NCBI RefSeq assembly: GCF_037176765.1
Contig: NC_090022.1
Location: 81,724,209 to 81,788,208, forward strand
From: Anolis sagrei
Taxonomy: Eukaryota > Chordata > Lepidosauria > Squamata > Anolidae
Direction of reading: 5' to 3'
DNA: 64,000 nt
The notes beneath the pieces are model-generated. The model was not told the origin of the DNA. It made no database searches and worked only from the letters and a program-made list of their open reading frames with translations. The position numbers were made by a program, and so were the translations under genes. Position 1 is the stretch's first letter. Every line of letters starts with the position of its first letter. Shown here piece by piece: positions 12,501 to 21,200 of this stretch.

Positions 12501-14858
12501 GTTATACATTCTGTCTCCCTCACCCCCCCCCCCACCCCCCGGATACCTGAAACTGTGGAGAACGGCAAACCATGTATTTAACTATACATGGCCAATAATA
12601 TATTTGTGGATGGAACGCTTTATGAACTGTAGGTAAGTGAAATTGTGGGTAATGACTCCATTGATAAGGGGGGCATGCAGTATCTCAGATGCACACAAAG
12701 TAGACATGAGAAATGACTACAGAATATTTTGTGTAACAGACAGGTTGCAGGCAGGATCCATTTGTGAAGTTAGACTGTGATGGTGGTAGGAAAGAAACGT
12801 GCTTTCTTCATTGTCATTGTACCAGGAAAGTAACAGCCAGCAGAACTACTTCAGAGCATCAACTGTATGACAATATCCTCCAATATGAAGACTACATACA
12901 CTATAGTACACTGTACCAAGTTTAGAAGATTTGACAATTTTCTAGTTTAGAAACTGCTTTTTTATTTTTGTAAAGAACCAACTGGAGTCTAGACTATTGT
13001 CTTTATCCCATTTGCATAATAAAGTATTTTTGTGAAACTGAGGCCCCTTCTACACTATATATTCCACATTATCAAAGCAGATAACCCAGATTATCTGCTT
13101 TGAACAGGATTATATGAGTGTACACTGCCAGATAATCCAGTTCAAATCAGATAATCTGGATTTTATATGGCAGTGTAGAAGGGGGCTGATTCCTGCTAAA
13201 ACCCATGAAAGACCTTAATCGACACTACTTTAAAACAGATGCTGCATGCCTCTCTGAATGTTCAGTTCTTAAGCATCTGGGGGCCCTTCCACATAGCCAT
13301 ATAATCCAGAATATCAATGCAGATAATCCCACAATATCTGTTTTGAACTGGGTGATATGAGGGTCCTTCCACACAGTCCTATATCTCAGAATATCAAGAC
13401 AGAAACTACCACAGTATCGGCTTTCAACTGAGTTACCTGAGTCCACATTTAGATAATGTGGAATTTTCTGCCTTGAAATTCTGGGATATAGAGCTGTGTG
13501 AAAGGGCTCTGAGACCACACTCCCATATATTCCAGTTCAAAGCTGAAAATGTGGGATTTCCTGCCTTGGTATTCTGGGATATAGTGCAGTGTGGATATAG
13601 GATTGTGTGGAAGGTCCCTCAGTGGAGTGGCTGTGCTCTCTTGCTATGTGATCAGCTCCTGGGCTATAGGGTCTGTCTAGGGTTCCTTCCATGCAGCTGA
13701 ATAAAATTCCACATTTTTTGCTTTGAAGCAGCAGCATGGATTTGGGGCCCTTCCACACAGCCCTATATCCCAGAATATCAAGGCAGGGAATCCAACATTA
13801 TCTGAGTGTAGACTCTGATAACCCAGATCAAAACGGTTTTAAATGGTGTATTTTAATATTTTGATAAATGTTTTTTAATGTTTATGTATTGTATGTGAAT
13901 TTGTATCCCGGCATTGAATGTTTGCCATGTATATCCTGTGCTCCGCCCTGAATCCCCTTTGGGGTGAGAAGGGCAGAATATAAATGTTTTAAATAAATAA
14001 ATAAATAAATAAAGCAGATATCGTGGGATTTTCTGCCTTGATATTCTGGGATATAGGGCTGTTTAGAAGGGCCCTCAGATAATCCAGTTCAAAGCAGATA
14101 TTGTGATATGTTCTGCCTTGATGTCCTAGAATATCAAGGCAGGGAATCCCATATTATCTGAGTGTGGACTCGGATAACTCAGTTCAAAGCAGATATTGTG
14201 AGATTTGCTGCCTTGATATTTGTGAGATTTGCTGCCTTGATTCTATGGCTGTGTGGAAGGGCCCTGGAAGAGCTCTGGATAATATAGCCGCGTGGATTCA
14301 GATAACCCAGTTCAAAGCAGATATTGTGGATTATCTGCTTTGATATTCTGGGTTATATGGCTGTGTGGAAAAGCCCCCAGATGCCTAAGAACTGAACATT
14401 CAAAGAGGCATGTAGAATCTGTTTTAAAGTAGTGTTGATTACAGTCTTTCGTGGGTTTTAGCAGGAATCAGGCCACACAGCCATATAACCCAGAATATCA
14501 AGGTAGAAAATTCCATAATATCTGCTATGAACTGGGTTATCTGAGTCCACACTGCCATATTTTCCAATTCAATGCGGAAAATGTGGGATTTTATTTAGCT
14601 GTGTGGAAGGGGCCTGGGGGCTAGAGTGCAGCAGGCCACCTGGCCCTCCTGTGAAGCCTTTCCAGCCGACGAAGGAAGACTCACCTGCTTGCCCGAATCC
14701 ACCCACTGACGCTCCACGTTTGGGCTGCCGCTAGAAAGAAGAAAAAACATAAACAGTAAGATGTTGATTGAGATGGCGAAGCAGATCCGGCATCGCGTCT
14801 ATGAAACACTTTGCCACCGCAAGCACCTTCCTTCACACTCACCCCAGAGCGCCGCCAT
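4124..14858 (-). CDS. MRPL22: Mitochondrial ribosomal protein L22 (uL22m), 5' part; three coding exons
   Basis: Component of the mitochondrial 39S ribosomal subunit; uL22 proteins line the peptide exit tunnel. Coding exons on the minus strand are 14858-14843 (16 nt), 14730-14685 (46 nt) and 4259-4124 (136 nt), with phases 1, 2 and 0. All three donors are GT and all acceptors AG. The 198 nt encode 66 residues. The N-terminus starts MAALWAAAQTW and is basic with few acidic residues, as in a mitochondrial presequence. Exon 3 carries [19 protein letters not shown] and PGEPRRPA, nearly identical to mammalian MRPL22 as I remember it. The exon after PGEPRRPA (mammalian EIYHCRRQIK) is not found in 1-4123, so the gene continues left of the window. 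The start is the first ATG facing the CpG-rich promoter shared with GEMIN5. Intron 2 is about 10.4 kb and holds an L2 LINE and MITE arrays. Confidence 0.93.
5925..6362 (-). mobile_element. Old L2-like LINE 3' end
   Basis: MRPL22 intron 2. Reversed tail with CTCAACCCCCGAGGGGGGAC, and on the minus strand a decayed [13 protein letters not shown] segment near 6290-6330. More diverged than the other L2 copies. Confidence 0.75.
7222..9625 (+). mobile_element. L2-clade LINE, 5'-truncated, 2.4 kb, one nonsense codon
   Basis: Lies in MRPL22 intron 2, antisense to the gene. The frame from 7201 to 9405 reads the end of the endonuclease-RT linker ([20 protein letters not shown]), then RT motifs [63 protein letters not shown] and YADDVQL, and the C-terminal domain (LHWLP-type [32 protein letters not shown]). 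A TAA at 8968 interrupts it where the sister copy has a Tyr codon. The 3' end has GAGTCGCCATTTCGGCTGAG and an (AATA)n tail. The domain order and phrases fit the L2 clade; no clear target duplication was found. Confidence 0.93.
10048..10325. mobile_element. Nested pair of palindromic MITEs
   Basis: An inner copy (about 10119-10270) from GGCCCCTTCCACACAGCTGA to AGCTGTGTGAAAGGGGCC interrupts an older copy that starts at 10048 (GGGCCCTTCCATATAACCCA) and resumes at about 10271 (GAGTCCACACTGCC). Interior motifs CAAAGCAGATA and TGGGATTTT pair across the element. Family unnamed. Confidence 0.75.
11965..12060. mobile_element. Short copy of the GGGCCCTTCC MITE family
   Basis: GGGCTCTTCCACACAGCCAC to AGCTGTGTGGAAGGGACC, 96 bp, with an internal deletion relative to other copies. 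MRPL22 intron 2. Confidence 0.75.
12290..12440 (+). mobile_element. L2-type LINE 3' tail
   Basis: GGCATTGAATGTCTGCCACT, then CTGCCCTGAGTCCCC and an (ATC)n end; a divergent subfamily of the same tail. Confidence 0.6.
13042..13186. mobile_element. Palindromic MITE, variant family
   Basis: GGCCCCTTCTACACTATATA to TATGGCAGTGTAGAAGGGGG. The ends (CTACACT) differ from the CCACACAG ends of neighbours, so it is a distinct subfamily. Directly abuts the 97-bp inverted repeat. Confidence 0.7.
13188..13284 (+). repeat. 97-bp inverted repeat, left arm
   Basis: From GATTCCTGCTAAAACCC to CATCTGGGGGC. Its reverse complement is at 14373-14469 with about eight mismatches. Not MITE sequence; origin unknown. 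Confidence 0.85.
13285..14372. mobile_element. Cluster of nested GGGCCCTTCC-family MITEs
   Basis: Tandem and nested copies with CCTTCCACACAGCCCTATAT-type ends at about 13285, 13365, 13690, 13745, 14030 and 14130-14370, plus an L2-type tail at 13827-14012. Recurrent phrases are TTGATATTCTGGGATATAGG and CAGATAACCCAGTTCAAAGC. No coding capacity. Confidence 0.75.
13827..14012 (+). mobile_element. L2-type LINE 3' tail inside the MITE cluster
   Basis: GGCATTGAATGTTTGCCATG, CCGCCCTGAATCCCC, GGGTGAGAAGGGCAGAATAT and (AAAT)n. It splits the MITE that begins at 13745. Confidence 0.75.
14373..14469 (-). repeat. 97-bp inverted repeat, right arm
   Basis: Reverse complement of 13188-13284, about 92% identical by eye. 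MITE sequence just inside both arms is also inverted, so the symmetry extends further inward by some 75 bp. Confidence 0.85.
14470..14616. mobile_element. Palindromic MITE next to the MRPL22/GEMIN5 promoter
   Basis: AGGCCACACAGCCATATAAC to AGCTGTGTGGAAGGGGCC; ends about 70 bp from MRPL22 exon 2 and marks the edge of the GC-rich promoter island. Confidence 0.75.
14685..14730 (-). CDS. MRPL22: MRPL22 coding exon 2
   Basis: A 46-nt exon between a pyrimidine-rich TTCTTTCTAG acceptor and a GTGAGT donor. With the phases on both sides it reads [15 protein letters not shown], an arginine- and serine-containing presequence-like segment without strong conservation. Intron 1 is only 112 bp. Confidence 0.85.
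14843..14858 (-). CDS. MRPL22: MRPL22 coding exon 1
   Basis: The coding part is only 16 nt: ATGGCGGCGCTCTGGG, followed by a consensus GTGAGT donor. It encodes MAALW plus one base. The ATG sits inside a YY1-like AAATGGCGGC core, a common arrangement at translation-related gene starts. Confidence 0.85.
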
Positions 14859-15054
14859 TTTGGAAGCCCTCCTTCAGGGCTTTACGGCAAAGGCCTTCAA
14901 GAACGCGCCGCTTGGCCCCACGCGGCCACCGTTTTTCCCGCGAGCGGGCGCGTTTGCAACAGCACGTGAGGCGCGTACTTTGCGGCAGCGTGTGGTAACC
15001 GAAGCATCGGAGGCGTGAGAGAGAGAGGAGAGGAGAGCAGTAGTGCCGAAGCAG
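14859..15054. promoter_or_regulatory. Bidirectional MRPL22/GEMIN5 promoter
   Basis: 196 bp separate the divergent start codons. The stretch and its flanks are rich in CpG, unlike the AT-rich introns around it. Visible elements are a CACGTG E-box at 14963-14968, GC-box-like GGGCGCG near 14946, and a YY1-like GCCGCCATTTTGG at 14851-14863 overlapping the MRPL22 ATG. No TATA box is evident, as usual for CpG-island housekeeping promoters. Transcription start sites cannot be placed from sequence alone. Confidence 0.75.
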
Positions 15055-15217
15055 ATGGAGGGCTCTCCAGGCGCCGCGGAGCGAGTGCTGCCGGCCTCTC
15101 CCAACTGGTACTGCGGCCGGTGCAGCGACGCCTCCGAGGACGGGCGCCTCTTCGGCTTCGCGGCTCGCCACACGGTGTGCCTCCTGCAGGCCCGCCCCGC
15201 CGCCCCCGCCTTCTATG
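15055..15217 (+). CDS. GEMIN5: GEMIN5 exon 1
   Basis: Residues 1-54. It contains [12 protein letters not shown] and [10 protein letters not shown], matching human PNWYCARCSD and LFGFAART; the Trp-Tyr pair is part of the known Sm-site RNA-binding surface. No ATG lies in frame upstream nearby. The donor TATG|GTATTT is abutted by an antisense L2 tail, so the donor's outer bases are transposon-derived. Confidence 0.9.
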
Positions 15218-18200
15218 GTATTTATTTATTTATTTATTTATTTGCTTCATTTCTATACCGCATTTTCAGCCCAAAAAGGCGACTCAATGCGGTTTACAGG
15301 GTACAAATTATCATAACAATCTTAGTGCAATTAAAAACACAACAAATATAACAACAGGATCAACAACACCGATCCACAACAATTAACAAACAACATGAAA
15401 CAAACATAGCGCCTCAATGAAATCAGATCCAAACTCATCATCCTTGTATCATTCCTATGTTCCATTTACTGTCTTCCTATGTTCAGTTGCACTGTTAACC
15501 AAACGCTTGTTCATAAAGCCAGGTCTTGACCTTTCTCCGAAACGCCAGCAATGATGGTGCCTGTCTGATGTCCACTGGTAAGGCATTCCATAGCCGAGGG
15601 GCCACCACTGAGAAGGCCCTGTCTCTCGTCCCCGCCAAGCGCGCCTGTGACGCAGGCGGGACCGAGAGCAGGGCCTCCCCAGACGATCTTAATGTTCGAG
15701 TCGGTTCATAGGTGGAGATGCGTTCGGAGAGGTAAGAGGGGCCAGAACCGTTCAGGGCTTTATAGGCTAAAGCCAGCACCTTGAATTGTGCCCGGTAGCA
15801 GATTGGCAGCCAGGTACGCAGCCAGGCCAGGCCTCCTCCTTTAAGGGCCTCCCTTTAAGGGCGCCTCCGCTCTGTCGAAGGAGTGCAGCTCCACACCGCT
15901 TCAACCGCCCTGGCACCATGCTACAGGAGCCCGTTGTACAAGATCTTGAGCCTTCCCTCAGCCCATGGGTGTTGAAGTGGTCTCAAACTATTAAATCTGG
16001 GTGTTTTCTTTTTGTAGGTTTTTTCGGGCTATATGGCCATGTTCTAGAGGCATTTTCTCCTGACGTTTCGCCTGCATCTATGGCAAGCATCCTCACAGGT
16101 AGTGAGGATGCTTGCCATAGATGCAGGCGAAACGTCAGGAGAAAATGCCTCTAGAACGTGACCATATAGCCCGAAAAAACCTACAACAACCCAGTGATTC
16201 CGACCATGAAAGCCTTCGACAATGTATTAAATCTACCCTGTGAATGCACCCTGAGAGATAGAAATTGGTAGCATGAGCTTTCCTGGACGAAAGCGTTTCA
16301 TCCAATGCAATTCGTACCTCTACATGAGTCTCCAGAGCTGTGGTTCTCAACTTCCAGAAATCCCAGTTTACAAGTTATTAGGATTTCAGAGAGTTGAACG
16401 CCAAAACATCTGGGTACCCACAGGATGGGAACCACAGCTCAAGAGCAAGCAAACTCTTGCTTTCCCCAATTCATTAAAACGGTGGCCCTCGTGGAAATGA
16501 GAGCCCCCTTATTTAGGCACAGAATGCCTCTACAGTCTACCCTAGGCCCGGCTGTTAGGAATTGTGGGAGTTGAAGTCCAAAACAACTGAAGGCCGAAGT
16601 TTGCCCATGCCTGGACCACACTGTAGAATAAATGTGATTTGACCTTGCCTTAACTGCCCTGGCTCAATCTTATGGGATCCTGGGACTTGTTGTTTCTTGA
16701 GACACCCAAACTCTAGTAGAGAAAACAGAAGGCCTTGTAAAACTTTGGCTGTTTTTTATCTGTTAATAAGTTTAAAGTTAGACTGCTTATTTATTGTTTA
16801 TTGTTTCAATTTTTTTTTGTGTCGGGAGCGACTTGAGAAACTGCAAGTCGCTTCTGGTGTGAGAGAATTGGCCATCTGCAAGGACATTGCCCAGAAGACG
16901 CCCGGATGTTTTGATGTTTTACTATCCTTGTGGGAGGCTTCTTTCATGTCCCTTCATGGGGAGTTGGAGCTGACAGAGAGAGCTCATCCACGCTCTCCCC
17001 AGATTTGAACCTGTGACCTGTCGTTTCATATGATTTGTTTTGATGTAATTTATTTGTATATTTTTCCTTTTTGACATTGAATGTTTGCCATATATATTAA
17101 AAACCATCCTGAGTTCCTTTGGGGAGATAGGGTAGTTTACAATTAAGGATTATTATTATTACTACAACTCCCATGAGCTTCAGCCCCTGTTATATTTTAG
17201 TAATGCAGGCTCTTGTGTGTGTTGCGGAGGATTAGTTTGGGAATAGTAATAATATGCTCTGAGAACTTCATGATTCTTCTTAAAATAGGATCTAGAGAGC
17301 ATACCCTTAGTGTGGGACATGCAATGGGAGCAGGGTATAGGGTTACAGCCTGTGCTGGATGGGGTCGCACTCCCCTTGAAGGCGCAGGTTCGCAGCTTGG
17401 GTGTGATCCTGGATTCATCGTTGAGCCTGGATCCCCAGGTTTCAGCGGTGACCAGGGGAGCATTTGCACAGCTTAGGCTCGTGCGCCAGCTGCGCCCGTA
17501 CCTTGGGAAGTCTGACTTGGCCACGGTGGTACACGCTCTGGTCACATCCCGCCTTGACTACTGCAACGCTCTCTACGTGGGGCTGCCCTTAAAGACGGCC
17601 CGGAAGCTTCAGCTAGTCCAGCGCGCGGCAGCCATGTTGTTAACAGGACCAGGACGCAGGGAGCATACAACGCCCTTGTTGTTCCAGCTCCACTGGCTGC
17701 CGATTTGCTACCGGGCCCAATTTAAGGTGCTGGTGTTATCCTACAAAGCCCTAAACGGTTCTGGCCCAAAGTACCTTGCGGACCGCATCTCGGCCTATGA
17801 GCCCACGAGGACCTTGAGATCATCTGGGGAGGCCCTTCTCTCGATCCCGCCTGCCTCACAGGCGCGTCTGGCGGGGACGAGAGAGAGGGCCTTCTCGGTG
17901 GTGGCCCCCCGCTGTGGAACTCCCTCCCTGCTGACATCAGACAGGCGCCCTCCCTTATGGCCTTTCGCAAGGGCCTGAAGACATGGCTTTTCGAGATGGC
18001 ATTCAACTGAGTGCTATGTTACTGGAAATGACAACTGGAATGGATTACGACTACGAGATTGGTTATGATTCCACGATAAGACGGAGCGGATTATTTTAAT
18101 GTAATTAGATGTTGTGTATTAGTGATATGTTAGTTTTGTTGTCTTGGTTTCATTGTAAATTGTCTTTTATGTGCTGTACACCGCCACGAGTCGCCCTAGG

Positions 18201-21200
18201 GCTGAGAGCGGCGGTTAATAAATGCAAGAAATAAATAAATAAATAAATAATAATAATCCTTTAAGTATAAAACTAACAAAATTAAAGACAGGAGTTAAGT
18301 ACAAATGTTCTCAATCATCAGAATAATGTCAGCATTCACACATTGGACTGCAGCTCCCATTAGACCTAGCCAACATAGAGTTCTAAGGTTGCAGCTGAGA
18401 AAAGGGCTGAGAAAAGCGGTATATAAATAAAGTAAATACATAATATCAGAAGTGCTGCCTGATTAATATTTTATCATAATTTCTACCTCTAATTTAAATG
18501 TAATTCCAGAGTACTGCTAAAAGTGCATAGTCCATGACTTCTATCCCTTTGCTAGCATCCAATATGGCTGCTCTTTAAATTTCCTTGAAATCAAAGGGTT
18601 ATTTGTCTTATGATTTGGTTCTTCTTTTCATGACAGGGGAGCTAGTTGGCCACACCGAGAGAGTCTCTGGTTTCTCATTTTGCCCTTGTCCTGATCAAAA
18701 CTACCTCTGTGCCAGCAGTTCTGATGATGGAGCTGTCAAGATCTGGGATACGAACTCCCTGGCTGTCACAATGGAGCATACTCTGCATCAGGTAAAAGGA
18801 TTGAGCAACTATGGGGGAAGCTTGCAGAAGACCATTGTAATATCGAGGAGCTAGGTCTGGCATACACAGTTGCTCCATTTATTTCTGTGTCCTCTAGAAG
18901 AATAAAGTCTCCTTTAAGAGTTGTTTTTCTGATCCTGCACACTTTTAAGACTGAAAATTGGAATGGGGTGGCCTTGGAATAAGGGAGGATATCTAAGTTG
19001 GCTGATGTCTACTCTGGCTTATCTTGGAAGTTAGGGGAAGATACTGCCTTGTTAAAATACTTGAGAAAACAGGTGTGATTGATTAAGATGTTGTCCTGGG
19101 CAGCTCATAGCACCCTGGCTTGGCAAGATACAAATTCCTCATGTTTTGCCTAAAAATAAACCTCTATACAGATGGAGGCCCATTCCACACAGCTGAATAA
19201 AATCCTGCATTTTCTGCTTTGAACTGGGATATATGGCAGTGTGGACTCAGATAACCCGGTTCAAAGCAGATATTGTGAGGTTTTCTGCCCTTCTGTAGAA
19301 AATCCCACATTATCTGAGTGTGGACCCAGATAACCAAGGGCCCTTCCACACAGCCCCATATCCCAGAAAATCCCACAATATCTGCTTTGAACTGGGTTAT
19401 CTGAGTCCACACTCAGATAATGTGGGATTTCCTGCCTTCATATTCTGGAATATAGGGCTGTGTAGAAGGGCCCTATGACAAAGAAGGTGCTGCATGCTGA
19501 CCAAGACTAGGGTCTTCCTTTTTGTCATTCCAGGGGTTCCTGACAACTGAATCAGGAAGCCTTCTTGGTTTGTGTTTCTTTTCTAGGATTCTCTTAGTAT
19601 ATCTGCTTCTCCAATACATTTCTTTCTTGAGCTGTAAACCACTTGAGTGTTTTTGCCTCAAGATCGAAAGGGGGATGGGGGACACCTTTGCCTCTAGCAA
19701 AACAGCAACTATGAGTGCAGAAGAGGCAAATGTGGATTTGCCTCTTATGTACTCACAATTACTATTTTGTCAGAAAGATTTAGTGATAGCGATGGAAGTT
19801 CTGAAAGCTTTAAAGGAGCATATACTCAATTTCTTTTGCAGTGATTGGCTATGAGGAAGATAGACAAACACTGCTTGATTTTAACAGTCTTTGATTTCAA
19901 CACTTACATGTAAGTGTGGTCAACTGCATTCTTGATAAATGTCAAGTTACCACCATATATTTGCTTGACTATAGAGACATTTTAGTCTAAAAATTTAGCC
20001 TGAAAACCTTGGTCGATGTATCCATAAGTAATAGTTGGTTTCCATAGGAATCAAGTCAATGGCAGTTGCTCTGGATAATACAAGAACCGCAGGGGAGTTT
20101 GTGCTGCCAGGGGAGAGGACCAAGACTATTCTAAAGCAACCCAGGAAACTCCTGTGTTGTCACAGAGGCTGGCCTGTGCAGCTCAAGGAAACAGGAAGCT
20201 GAAGTTGCCCAAAAGGCCTGCAACCTGTGGCCCTCCAGGTGTTTTGGGCTTTGGCTCTCAAAATTCCAAGCTTTCTGGCTAGGGTTTCAGGGAGTTAGAG
20301 CGCCTCAGATTGACTGGAGCAGTGTTTCTCAAATTCTGCTCCTCCAGGTATTTAGGACTTCAGCTTCCAAAATTCACAGCCAGTTTACCAGCTGTTAGGA
20401 ATTGTGGGGGCTGAAGTCCAAAACATCTGAAGGAGTACAGTTTGAGAAACTCTGGTCTAGAATAAGGTCTAGAGTAAAGGGGGGACCTTTCACGTTGGAA
20501 GGCCACATTAATTTAGCTGTAATAAAAAAAAAAGGCCATATTCAAGAAACTCCAAACAACTATACAAGTATAATAGTATAAAATCTACACGGTCACTAGT
20601 ATCAGTTAATTCATCTAAAGCACTGGTTGTCAACCTGTGGGCCCCCAAGTGTTTTGGCCTGCAATTCCCAGAAATCCCAGCTGGTTTACCAGCTGTTAAG
20701 AGTTGAAGGAGTTGAAGACCAAAACATCTGGGGACCCACAGGTTGTAAACCACTAATATAAAGCAATTGTTCTGTTAATTTGAAGGCTAATTCGTGGTGT
20801 CAATCAATTGTGTTTCTCCTTGAAATAAGCAATTGTAGAGTGTCATTTACATTAAAATAAGAATTAAAGTCATAAGTCTCATCAATGTACCTCCACAAGA
20901 CTTCAAAAAGCAGACATGCACCAGTTTGTCTTTTAAAATATTTTTGAGATGTTTCTATTGCAGTGCAAACATAAACCACTTATTCATCTCATCTGGATAA
21001 ACTCTCCTTAAACTCCCTTGTTTATTCCTCATTTTTTAATGGCTAGTGCTCGTTCTTTGCTGTTGTTTTTCTGGAGTGATTACTACTTGATGTTGCCAGT
21101 TGGCATTCCTCATGGAAGCTAGATTGGGGCAGTTAATTGCTGATCCCTACTATACACAACAGGTCTATAGATTACTAACTTATCTTTTTATTTTTGTTGA

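Noticed and set aside
15043-15054. Upstream GTG start for GEMIN5
   Set aside because: There is no ATG there; the ATG at 15055 fits the family length, and the four extra residues have no support.
15015-15386. Alternative frame across GEMIN5 exon 1
   Set aside because: It runs through the splice donor into L2 sequence and matches no known protein; the frame from 15055 carries the conserved GEMIN5 residues.
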